Part shown: piece by piece, positions 8,972 through 16,471 of the stretch
Layout of the letters: the number at the start of each line of letters is the position of its first letter
Numbering within the stretch: the stretch's first letter is position 1
Source of the DNA: Bradyrhizobium sp. 199
GTDB taxonomy: Bacteria > Pseudomonadota > Alphaproteobacteria > Rhizobiales > Xanthobacteraceae
Assembly (NCBI RefSeq): GCF_023073355.1
Contig: NZ_JADPJI010000008.1
Coordinates: 124,001 to 188,000 of the forward strand
Length of the DNA stretch: 64,000 bases
Direction of reading: 5' to 3'
Made by a program: the position numbers and the translations under genes
Notes under the pieces: model-generated
Database searches by the model: none
Told to the model about the DNA's origin: nothing
Seen by the model: only the letters and a program-made list of their open reading frames with translations

Positions 8972-9680
8972 TCACAAAGCCGGGCTCGCCGAGACGCAAG
9001 CAGCGCATCGCGCGTCGGCTCTCGCCTTGCGCCGAAGCGCTCCGACCAAAATGACACAAGATGAGAGAGCGAGGATGACGGCGCTAAACAGAAAAGTGCT
9101 TTGATAGCCGCTGTAGTCGAAGAGAACGCCGCCGCCGGCCGCTCCGGTGGTGATGGCCAGTTGCACCACCGCCACCATCAGGCCGCCGCCTGCCTCCGCA
9201 TCATCGGGCAACGCCTTGCTGACCCACGTCCACCAACCCACAGGCGCCGCCGTCCCGATGAAGCCCCACAGGAACATCAGCGGGGCAATTGCAACCGATG
9301 AGGAGCCGAATGCCGTCACTGCGACGGCTATCAAAGCCATCACGAAGGGCATGACAATGAGAGACGCGTAGAGGCGTTCGCGGATGACGAACCCGATGAT
9401 CGACGTGCCGATGAGACCCGCAACCCCCATGAGAAGAAGGAGCGCCGAGATCGTCGTGACATCGACGCGCGTCACCGTTTCGAGGAACGGCCGCAAATAC
9501 GTGAACAGTGAGAACTGTCCGAGGAAGAACAGCGCTGCTGCGAGCGTGCCGTACGGCACTTGCGGGCGGCGCAAGACCTTGAATGCTGCCGCCGCACTGG
9601 CGCGCTCCTGGCTCGGCATCGTGGGCAGCGTGAGGAACTGCCAGGCAAAGGTCAGAGCGGCGACGGGAACGACACTCGCG
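8972..9680 (-). pseudogene. MFS transporter, C-terminal half only
   Basis: About 235 codons encode the last six transmembrane helices of a DHA1/AraJ-like major facilitator (for example TLAAALFFLGQFSLFTYLRP and PLMFLWGFIGTAAPVGWW). The frame stays open past the first ATG at 9619, through PVAALTFAWQFLTLP, up to about 9680. There it ends abruptly against a LysR coding fragment on the other strand. The N-terminal half is missing, so this is a remnant, although an internal ATG could yield a 215-residue peptide. The natural partner arrangement is a divergent LysR-MFS pair; here one deletion removed the middle of it. Confidence 0.82.
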
Positions 9681-9681
9681 C

Positions 9682-9906
9682 GCGATGATCGACGCTGCCA
9701 TCAAGGGCTTCGGCATCGCCTATCTCCCTGAAGACATGGTGGCGCAGCATGTCCGCTCCGGCGAGCTCGTCATCGTGCTGGACGACTGGTCGCCGAAATT
9801 CGACGGCTACTACATCTATTATCCGACGTCGCGGCAGAACTCGGCTGCGTTCAAGGTGATCATCGATGCGCTGCGGCACCACGACGCGCGAAGGAAGCGT
9901 GGCTAA
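9682..9906 (+). pseudogene. LysR-family regulator, C-terminal fragment only
   Basis: About 73 codons encode the end of a LysR substrate-binding domain: IDAAIKGFGIAYLPEDMVAQ, then GELVIVLDDWSPKFDGYYIYYP and a C-terminal helix. The winged-helix DNA-binding domain and most of the effector domain are absent. The fragment abuts the MFS remnant at about 9680, within CGCGCG. This is what a deletion spanning a divergent LysR/MFS promoter would leave. The stop codon overlaps the start of an intergenic repeat. Confidence 0.82.
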
Positions 9907-10007
9907 AGCATGATCCGGAAAAGTGCGCAGCGGTTTTCCGAAAACATCATGCTTAAACAACAACCTGAAGCGCAATGGCGATTCATCCTGATCGCATCGC
10001 GCTTTAG
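9903..10007. repeat. Rhizobial intergenic palindromic repeat (GCATGATCCGGAAAAGTG type)
   Basis: Two nested palindromes: AAGCATGAT...ATCATGCTT with inner CGGAAAA/TTTTCCG, then a second arm pair AAGCGC/GCGCTTTAG. I recognise this sequence as a common multicopy intergenic element in Bradyrhizobium and relatives. It follows the LysR remnant and precedes the end of the RlpA-like gene. Confidence 0.7.
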
Positions 10008-10056
10008 GGCCCACACGTTTGCTCGATCGGGCAACGCGTCCTCCTCGGCACGGCGT

Positions 10057-10548
10057 TCAGCCGACCGGCCCAGTGGTCCAATCGTCGCCGGACAGCGGCT
10101 TGACCGTGACGTCAGGAATGACCCCGCGCTCCAGGCTCGGATCGAAATGGCGCATCGTGCGCTCATTGAAGTCGATGATGCGGCCGGGCCTTAGCGGTCC
10201 CACGTCATTTATCTTGACGATGACCTTCTTGCCGACGGCCTCGACGAGGGCGTATTTCGGCTTCGCGCCAAATTGGACCCCACCAAATTTCTTACGCAAA
10301 TTCGTCTTGATGGCAGCCGACCAGACCGAGGGATCATAGCGCTCGCCGGAGGCCGTCTTCGGGCCGCCCTCCTCTTTGCCCGGCTTGAACGGATTGTACG
10401 TGGACGCCGCGCCGACGATCGCTTCCCCGGAAGCGACATCGACGACAGCGGTTGAGTGAACTCCAGCAGCTTCGCATCGAGCAACAGTAACGGAAACGGC
10501 AAGCGCAACCACGGCGCCGCAAATTGCGGCGCTGGATCGGAACACCAT
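10057..10548 (-). CDS. Septal-ring lytic transglycosylase RlpA-like protein
   Basis: 163 residues with an N-terminal signal peptide (hydrophobic segment of about 20 residues) and a double-psi beta-barrel. The barrel begins at ASTYNPF, contains KTASGERYDPS and carries the catalytic-region segment KINDVGPLRPGRIIDFNE. Full RlpA proteins bind and cut denuded peptidoglycan at the septum; this one has no SPOR domain, so it is a short barrel-only form. Two adjacent ATG codons follow AGGAG; the second (10548) has the better five-base spacing. Localisation is likely periplasmic. The neighbours are remnants and repeats and give no functional context. Confidence 0.8.
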   Translation of the reverse strand: MVFRSSAAICGAVVALAVSVTVARCEAAGVHSTAVVDVASGEAIVGAASTYNPFKPGKEEGGPKTASGERYDPSVWSAAIKTNLRKKFGGVQFGAKPKYALVEAVGKKVIVKINDVGPLRPGRIIDFNERTMRHFDPSLERGVIPDVTVKPLSGDDWTTGPVG

Positions 10549-10984
10549 CATATCTCCTGTGATTTTCGATTGTCTGGTTCCGATGCCTCAAAACATCATC
10601 AACCGACCGCGGAAGCGTTCGGGTTCGCGATGTTTTACAGGTCGAGCCAACCCCGGCTGCGGAACCATTGCAGGAACCAGAATGGTTCCAAACGGTGTTT
10701 TTAGTTGCCGCCGTCTAAGACGGACATTGCGTCAACAGCGTGACAAGAAGCACAGCAGCGAGATTGCGCGGCCAGATGCGTCTCGCGGCGCTCACAATCA
10801 CATTGATTGTTCTACTGCGTGCCTGACCTCGTTTTCCTTCTCATCGACCGTCGTTTCCGTAGTAGCGATCAACGCAGATCCGCGGCTGCACAGGCGTGCA
10901 CCTCTCGACGGAAGAGGCGACCGCCTCTACTCCACCACCCCGCCACGCTTGGTCAGCTCCTTCCGTGCACGCCTTGCGGAGGCG

Positions 10985-11203
10985 CTACCGGGCGCTGGAG
11001 CGAGAAGCGACCGATCCGCTTGCGCCTTTCTGCTCCACGACGTCATCCACAATCTCGGAGCTGATCTCCAGAGAGACCGCGCGTGGCCATGTCCGGATCC
11101 CGTCGTCCAGATCATGATCGCCGATCATGACCAATCTTTCCTTCGCAGCCGCTGCAGGCTCTGCAAACAAATCGCGGCTGCTGACGATGGTCTCCTCAGA
11201 CAT
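10985..11203 (-). CDS. Possible small hypothetical protein
   Basis: A 72-codon frame starting MSEETIVSSRDLFAEPAAA. Its acidic, regular first 50 residues look more protein-like than the other frames here. The C-terminus (SGSVASRSSAR) looks like low-quality sequence, and another frame continues with KELTKRGGVVE, so a frameshift is possible. No clear ribosome site precedes it. I do not recognise a family. It overlaps nothing else and could be a decayed gene. Confidence 0.3.
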   Translation of the reverse strand: MSEETIVSSRDLFAEPAAAAKERLVMIGDHDLDDGIRTWPRAVSLEISSEIVDDVVEQKGASGSVASRSSAR

Positions 11204-11228
11204 GGAACCATTAGGTTCCCAGTCTGTT
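11204..11228 (+). promoter_or_regulatory. Candidate EcfG-type promoter (GGAAC-N16-TGTT)
   Basis: GGAAC at 11204-11208, a 16-base spacer and TGTT at 11225-11228 match the alphaproteobacterial general-stress promoter pattern except for T in place of C. It ends 33 bp before the start of the small secreted protein at 11262, a sensible distance. The -35 element is also the left arm of the GGAACC-ATTA-GGTTCC inverted repeat. Confidence 0.5.
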
Positions 11229-11261
11229 GCCTCACTGACACATCACCTTTGGAGAATCGCC

Positions 11262-11576
11262 ATGAAGTTTTTCACAGCTGCCCTGGCCGCCGCAGCAAGT
11301 ACGCTTGTCGTGACCGCCGCTTCCGCTGCGCCGCTGTCCGCCAACCTATCCGTCGCCCCGGACAGCAACGTTCAAAACGTCCGCATGGTCTGCAACGAAG
11401 ACGGTCGTTGCTGGCGCGAGCGTAGCGAACGGCGTGTTATCATCCGCGATGGTCGCGATTCATACGGATATGCACCTCGCGAGCGCTACATCGAGCGGCG
11501 CGGCTATCAAGAGCGCAGCGGCATCGGCTTCAGCGCTCCCGGCGTGAGCGTCGGGATCGGCACCGACCGCTACTGA
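11262..11576 (+). CDS. Small secreted hypothetical protein
   Basis: 104 residues. A clear signal peptide (MKFFTAALAAAASTLVVTAA, cleavage probably after ASA near residue 23) precedes a short basic, Arg- and Tyr-rich mature region with a CNEDGRCWRE motif, ERRVIIRDGRDSYGY and a Gly-rich end. The two cysteines could form a disulphide in the periplasm. GGAGAA lies five bases before the ATG. An EcfG-like promoter sits upstream and a textbook terminator downstream, so it is a single-gene transcript. I do not know a function; a stress-induced envelope protein is inference from the promoter only. Confidence 0.75.
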   Translation: MKFFTAALAAAASTLVVTAASAAPLSANLSVAPDSNVQNVRMVCNEDGRCWRERSERRVIIRDGRDSYGYAPRERYIERRGYQERSGIGFSAPGVSVGIGTDRY

Positions 11577-11597
11577 GATACGAAGCTTGTGAATGCA

Positions 11598-11626
11598 AAG
11601 CCGCGGAGCAATCCGCGGCTTTTTTT
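11598..11626 (+). terminator. Intrinsic terminator after the small secreted protein
   Basis: AAGCCGCGGA-GCAA-TCCGCGGCTT gives a perfect 10-bp stem and four-base loop, followed by a run of Ts. It starts 22 bp after the stop codon and is the clearest rho-independent terminator in the window. Confidence 0.92.
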
Positions 11627-12112
11627 GTCGCTACCATCGGCTTGATCGGACAGAATTGTAACCGTCGGCGGAAGCGATGCACGAGGCGATGATCCTCGAG
11701 AACGCCGCCGAAATGCTCAGGCTTTTCGGCGGACAGCGTGCTGGAAAGACGACGAGCTGAGTCGAGGCAATCGCGAGCTCAAGTTGGACACCAAGCGCGC
11801 TCCTAGAGCATGTGCGCGGAACGAAAGCCAGCGTGGATTGTTCATTCTTGGCTGCACCTTGGCTGGCGCTCCTGATTTATACGCTCCGTCGCGCACATCG
11901 TCTCCCTCTAAAGATGCTCACGGCAGGAATTGCGTACCCGTCACGGTCGTACCGCGAGTCTATCATCGCCTTAGTCGATCGAGTTAGGTCAGCGTGACCG
12001 GCCTCGGTAAACCGACCTGAAAGCTGCTGAAAGCTCCTGCAACGACTTCGACGAGCTGCGTCATGTTAGGACATCAACAAACTCGCCGCTTGTCCCGGCC
12101 TAGCGAGGAGCT
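11627..12112. other. Gap upstream of the AI-2E permease
   Basis: No convincing gene. A 27-residue frame at 11677-11760 (MHEAMILENAAEMLRLFGG) looks like a coding remnant. An inverted repeat CCGCCGAAA/TTTCGGCGG lies at 11705-11732. GGAAC-N16-TGTT at 11819-11843 is a second EcfG-like match, but about 270 bp from the next start codon. Confidence 0.4.
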
Positions 12113-14083
12113 GTGACAAGGCAGCCATTCAAAGCACGAACACCGGAAGAACTGATTGCCCTGTTGAGCGCCGTGGCGATGGCCATTCTCGCGGCGATCA
12201 TTGTCATGGTACTGTATTTTGGTCGAGAGATCATCATACCCATAGCGCTGGCTATCTTGCTCAGCTTCGTGCTGGCGCCGCTGGTTCGACTGGTTCAACG
12301 TCTGCGCATTCCCCGCAGTCTGGCTGTGGTGAGCGTGGTCGTGATCGCCTTCGCATTCATATTTGCGATGGGCAGTCTACTCGCTACCCAGCTCGCGCAG
12401 TTGGCCGGCGATTTGCCGCGCTATCAATCCACAATAAGCGAGAAGATCCAGTCCTTCCGTGAGACCACCGCCGGCCGAGGCACGCTCGAGCGGGCTTCCA
12501 GCATGTTGAAGGACCTCGGCAAAGAACTGGACAAGCCCAAGGAGGCCGCGAACTCATTGGGAACCATCGTCGCTCCGAAAACGGCCCCGCCGAGGCCAGT
12601 TCCTGTGGAAGTGCTTCAGCCCGATCCCGGTGCTCTGGAGAGCTTGCAAACGCTGATTTCACCGTTGCTTCATCCGCTCGCAACGACCGGGATCATCGTG
12701 ATATTCGTGATCTTCATTTTGCTCCAGCGCGAGGACCTTCGCAATCGTCTGATCCGGCTGGCCGGTTCGGATGACCTGCAGCGTACGACGGCTGCCCTTG
12801 ACGACGCTGCGAGCCGCCTCAGCCGGCTTTTTCTTATCCAGCTTCTCCTAAACGGTAGTTTCGGCATCATCATCGGAATGGGTCTCTGGCTGATCGGCGT
12901 TCCAAGCGCGATCCTGTGGGGCATTCTGGCGGCAGTGCTGCGCTTCGTGCCTTACATCGGGGCGGTCATCGCCGCCGCCTTTCCTCTCGCGCTTGCGGTC
13001 GCGGTTGATCCAACCTGGACGATGCTGCTTTGGACGATTGCGCTGTTTGTGGTGGTGGAGCCCGTCGTGGGCCATGTGCTGGAGCCCATGGTCTATGGAC
13101 ACAGCACGGGACTGTCGCCAGTCGCCGTTGTCGCATCTGCAACGTTTTGGACGGCGCTTTGGGGTCCGATCGGCCTCGTTCTAGCGACGCCCCTTACGGT
13201 GTGCCTGGTCGTACTGGGACGCCATGTCGAACGCCTGGAATTCCTCGACGTCATGTTTGGAGACCGACCAGCGCTCGCTCCGCCCGAGATATTCTATCAG
13301 CGGATGCTCGCCGGCGATCCGACCGAAGCATCTGCAAAAGCCGAGGAGTTCTTGAAAGAGCGATCTCTTAGCTCCTACTATGACGAGGTCGCGCTGAGAG
13401 GACTGCAGCTGGCCCAAACGGATGCCGAGCGCGGCGCTCTGGATCCCGACCGGCTGACCAAGATCAGGGATGCGGTCCAGGAATTTGCCAATAACATTTC
13501 GGACCAGGATGAGCGTCCATCGCCGAAGATCAACCCGACCACTGATGCTGAAGCCACGTCTGCCATAGAGGGCGTCGCTGAAGACGCGCCTTATGAGAGT
13601 CTGCGGGTTCTGCGCAAGGAGGACTTGCCCGCTGAATGGCAAGGCGAACATCCCGTGCTCTGCTTGGCTGGACGAAATCCGATCGACGAAGCCGCTGCGA
13701 TCTTGCTGGCTCAATTAACGGGCGCGCATGGCTTGTCGGCCAGAGTCGAGGCGGCGGAAGCGCTGTCGACGGCAAATATCTTCCGGCTGGAGACCGCGGG
13801 GGTCGCCATTGTCTGCCTTGTCTACATGGATGCGAGCAGCCCTGCCCACATGCGTTACTCGGTGCGACGGCTTCGCCGTAAATTGCCGACGGCTACAATC
13901 ATGCTGGGTTGCTGGATGAAGGAGATCGACCCAGTGGCGCTAGAAAGCCTTCGGGAAGGCGCCAAAGCCGATTTGGCAGCTGCAACCCTGGGCGGGGCGC
14001 TTAAACTGTGCATAGAGGCGACAGGTGTCGAATCCGTTTGCAGAGTAGCTGAAGTCGAGATTTCGAAGACCACGGCCGCTTAG
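12113..14083 (+). CDS. AI-2E-family transporter with a long C-terminal cytoplasmic domain
   Basis: 656 residues. The first ~375 match the AI-2E/PerM permease family: paired N-terminal helices, a soluble segment near 100-185, then the conserved helices with GSFGIIIGMGLWLIGVPSAILWG, FVPYIGAVIAA and EPMVYGHSTGLSP. Family members usually stop near 350-400. Here about 280 more residues follow: a helical linker, an acidic stretch, then a compact alpha/beta segment from about 510 (PVLCLAGRNPIDEAA). That segment resembles the Rossmann-like fold of B12-binding or response-regulator-type domains. The start is GTG with GAGGAG just upstream. Substrate is unknown; named members export autoinducer-2 or sodium ions. 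Third-position GC is lower than in neighbouring genes, hinting at a different history. Confidence 0.85.
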   Translation: MTRQPFKARTPEELIALLSAVAMAILAAIIVMVLYFGREIIIPIALAILLSFVLAPLVRLVQRLRIPRSLAVVSVVVIAFAFIFAMGSLLATQLAQLAGDLPRYQSTISEKIQSFRETTAGRGTLERASSMLKDLGKELDKPKEAANSLGTIVAPKTAPPRPVPVEVLQPDPGALESLQTLISPLLHPLATTGIIVIFVIFILLQREDLRNRLIRLAGSDDLQRTTAALDDAASRLSRLFLIQLLLNGSFGIIIGMGLWLIGVPSAILWGILAAVLRFVPYIGAVIAAAFPLALAVAVDPTWTMLLWTIALFVVVEPVVGHVLEPMVYGHSTGLSPVAVVASATFWTALWGPIGLVLATPLTVCLVVLGRHVERLEFLDVMFGDRPALAPPEIFYQRMLAGDPTEASAKAEEFLKERSLSSYYDEVALRGLQLAQTDAERGALDPDRLTKIRDAVQEFANNISDQDERPSPKINPTTDAEATSAIEGVAEDAPYESLRVLRKEDLPAEWQGEHPVLCLAGRNPIDEAAAILLAQLTGAHGLSARVEAAEALSTANIFRLETAGVAIVCLVYMDASSPAHMRYSVRRLRRKLPTATIMLGCWMKEIDPVALESLREGAKADLAAATLGGALKLCIEATGVESVCRVAEVEISKTTAA

Positions 14084-14119
14084 GACTATGCAGGCGTAGA
14101 CATAGCTGCGAGCGCGCAG

Positions 14120-14491
14120 CTAACCTTGGCTCTCGGAGAACAGCCCGCTGAGCGCCTTGATGTTAATTGGCTTTTCGACACGTGGCACGGCTGCGTAAGC
14201 GTCCGGAATTGCCCAAGCGTCATAACCGGTGGCGAACACGAACCGCACGCCGCGCGTCCGAAGTGCGTCGGCGACCGGGTAGGAGCGTTCGCCGCGAAGA
14301 TTGATGTCGAGCACCGCGCCATCGATCTGCTGTTCGGCGGTAACCAAATTCAGGGCGTCCTCGACCGAACCCGCCGGCCCAATGACGTGAGCGCCGCGGT
14401 CTTCCAGCGCACGCGCGAGGTCGGCGGCGATCATGTACTCGTCTTCGACGACGAGGAGCCGCCGGCCTCGTAGTGATTGCGACTCAGTCAT
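14120..14491 (-). CDS. Single-domain response regulator
   Basis: 123 residues, a receiver domain only. VVEDEYMIAADLARAL carries the acidic pocket, AVLDINLRGE the phospho-acceptor Asp (about residue 59), FATGYD the switch Thr and VEKP the conserved Lys. No output domain, so it probably works by protein contact or as a phosphate sink. The ATG at 14491 has AGGAG seven bases upstream and overlaps the kinase stop by 8 bp. The pair is clearly one transcriptional unit with the kinase first. Confidence 0.9.
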   Translation of the reverse strand: MTESQSLRGRRLLVVEDEYMIAADLARALEDRGAHVIGPAGSVEDALNLVTAEQQIDGAVLDINLRGERSYPVADALRTRGVRFVFATGYDAWAIPDAYAAVPRVEKPINIKALSGLFSESQG

Positions 14492-15902
14492 CCCGCTTCT
14501 CCTCACTCGCGAGCGGCACAGCGATTTCGCAATGCACGCCGTCAGGTTCGAAACGAAGCTTCGTTTTGGCGCCGAGCTGATAAGGAAGTGCTCTCTCGAT
14601 CAATTCGCTTCCGTAGCCTTTTCTCGCCGGCCCGCCCTCAGGCATGGCAACCCCGCTTTCGGACCATACCACGATTGCTTGCCGCCTGGACTGATCGTTC
14701 TTGACCTCCCAGCGCACCATCAGCCGGCCTGAGGGTTGGCCCAGGGCGCCGTATTTTACCGCATTCGTAGCGAGCTCATGCAGGGCGAGAGCCACCGATT
14801 GCGCCGACATCGCCGGCAACGGTGCCGCGGGTCCCTGGGTGGTCACCTTCTCCACGTCGGCACTGGCGTGCGCCTCCAATTCGGCCCTGACCAGATCACC
14901 CAGTTCGATCGGCCGGTTGTCGCTTTGCGCGAGCAACCCCTGAGCCCTGGAGAGGGCGCCCAACCTGCTTTCAAAGTGGTCCGCAAAGTCGTCCAGGGAC
15001 GGGCTCGATCTGATCGTCTGGCGGGCAAGCGATTGGACGACACCGAGCAGATTGCGCCTGCGGTGCTGCAGTTCGGCCAACAGAACCTTCTGCCGATCTT
15101 GAAGCATGCGCAGTTCGTGGATGTCCGTCATCGTGCCGACCCATTCGACAGCGTCCGCATCCGAACTGACTTTCATCGGTACTGCGCGGGTCTGATGCCA
15201 CCTGAACTCTCCGTCGGCGGAACGCCTGACGCGGTGCTCGACGTAATACTCGCCCTTGGCGCGCGCTTCCAGCCAGGCGGCCCGGGTCTGTTCGCGATCA
15301 TCCGGATGGATCGCGTCAAGCCAACCGAAACCGATGCTATCAGCGAAGCTCAGACCGCTGAAGATGGTCCATTGCGGGCTGGCCCAAGTGCGTTCACCAT
15401 CACTTTTCGAGCGGAAAACCAGCTGGGGTATATTGGTGGCGAGAACGCGGAACAGCTCCTCGCTTTGCGCGAGCTGCTCCGCAGCACGGTGCTGGCTTGT
15501 GCGATCGCGCAGGATCTTCACGAAACCCGCGTCGCGGTCCGCCAGCGGCATCAACAGGCCCGAGGCCCAGAGCCGCGTGCCGTCCTTGCGCATCTGCCAG
15601 CGTTCGTCTTCGGCTCGGCCCAGGGCTAACGCGCTACGCCGTTCTTCGGCTGCCGCCTCAAAACCACCCTCCTCGGCAGGAAAGATCACGTCCGCCGATT
15701 TTCCGATGATTTCGTCGGTCTTGTACCCGAGTAACCGCTCGGCGCCCGAGTTCCAGCTGGTGGTTATGCCGTTCGGGTCTATTGTGTAGATAGCAAAATC
15801 CGTCGCGCTCTCGAATAGGAGACGCAACAGTTCATTGTCCGGGGGGACGGCCGAACGTTTTGTCGGATGATTGCTCTCCTGCACGCGGACGATCTCCAGC
15901 AC
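14484..15902 (-). CDS. PAS-PAS HWE-family sensor histidine kinase
   Basis: 472 residues with no membrane helix. PAS1 is about 25-145 (NGITTSWNSGAERLLGY), PAS2 about 150-275 (WTIFSGLSFADSIGFGWLDAIHPDD). The kinase core begins with LLAELQHRRRN, where the His is the phosphorylation site. The N-box HELATNAVKYGAL and the later RWE motif place it in the HWE family typical of alphaproteobacteria. It would phosphorylate the adjacent receiver. Start is a GTG with a poor ribosome site, so the true start may differ slightly. PAS1 could bind a cofactor, but I see no diagnostic LOV or haem residue. Confidence 0.88.
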   Translation of the reverse strand: MLEIVRVQESNHPTKRSAVPPDNELLRLLFESATDFAIYTIDPNGITTSWNSGAERLLGYKTDEIIGKSADVIFPAEEGGFEAAAEERRSALALGRAEDERWQMRKDGTRLWASGLLMPLADRDAGFVKILRDRTSQHRAAEQLAQSEELFRVLATNIPQLVFRSKSDGERTWASPQWTIFSGLSFADSIGFGWLDAIHPDDREQTRAAWLEARAKGEYYVEHRVRRSADGEFRWHQTRAVPMKVSSDADAVEWVGTMTDIHELRMLQDRQKVLLAELQHRRRNLLGVVQSLARQTIRSSPSLDDFADHFESRLGALSRAQGLLAQSDNRPIELGDLVRAELEAHASADVEKVTTQGPAAPLPAMSAQSVALALHELATNAVKYGALGQPSGRLMVRWEVKNDQSRRQAIVVWSESGVAMPEGGPARKGYGSELIERALPYQLGAKTKLRFEPDGVHCEIAVPLASEEKRDD

Positions 15903-16005
15903 TCGCGCTGAGCAGCGCGCTAGCTTGCCAGCGACAATCGCGAGAGTCCAAGGACGTTCCTAAGCTGGTTCACCACTCAGGTTCCCGCAGGAACGGGTGA
16001 CGACC

Positions 16006-16020
16006 GGTAACAGTGTTACC
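16006..16020. other. 15-bp palindrome GGTAACAGTGTTACC
   Basis: GGTAAC and GTTACC are perfect inverted arms around a three-base centre. It overlaps the stop codon of the acyl-CoA dehydrogenase remnant. It could be a regulator site left from a lost promoter or a small terminator; no T-run follows. Confidence 0.35.
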
Positions 16021-16462
16021 CGGCCATCACTCCGCCCCGCTTGATCAGCTCCTTGCCCACTTCCGCAAGATGCACCTGGTCCGGCCCGTCGCCAATGCGG
16101 ATGAAGCGGGCGTAAACATAGGCACGCGCCAGGAAAGTGTCCTGCGAGAGCCCGGCGGCGCATGTCGCGCACGATGCGCACGCCGGGTGTCGCCTTCGGC
16201 ACCACGATCATGGATTGCTGGCGATGGCGATCGGGATGGTCGGGCGCGGTCTTGCCCATCACGATCAGAATCGCGCAATCCTCGTTCATCGCGCCCGAGG
16301 TGAACCATCTGCGACCGTTGATGACGTAGTCGTTGCCACCGCGTTTGATCTCGCACTGGATGTTGGTGGCGTCGCTGGAGGCGACCTGCGGTTCGGTCAT
16401 CGAGAAGCCGGAGCGGATGCGCCCTTTCAGCAGTAGCGGCGCCTCTTGACCGCGATGGCTTC
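16016..16462 (-). pseudogene. Acyl-CoA dehydrogenase remnant
   Basis: The frame encodes a mid-part of an acyl-CoA dehydrogenase: GRIRSGFSMTEPQVASSDAT, then NDYVINGRRWFTSGAMNEDC and VVPKATPGVRIVRDM. It then shifts frame straight into the family's last segment (GLSQDTFLARAYVYARFIRI, GPDQVHLAEVGKELIKRGG, stop). The whole N-terminal third and the FAD-binding C-terminal helices are missing, so it cannot be functional. It starts within about 10 bp of the stop codon of the ABC binding protein, which suggests that two deletions collapsed a former catabolic gene here. Confidence 0.85.
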
Positions 16463-16471
16463 TCAGCCCCC

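Larger units (their letters stand above)
10549..11261. other. 700-bp gap with GGAACC inverted repeats
   Basis: No confident gene apart from a possible 72-residue minus-strand frame. It contains the inverted repeat GGAACCA-GAA-TGGTTCC at 10673-10689, with another GGAACCA just upstream, and GGAACC-ATTA-GGTTCC at 11204-11219. Both resemble -35 elements of stress ECF promoters. Base composition is less GC-rich than the flanking genes. Confidence 0.4.
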
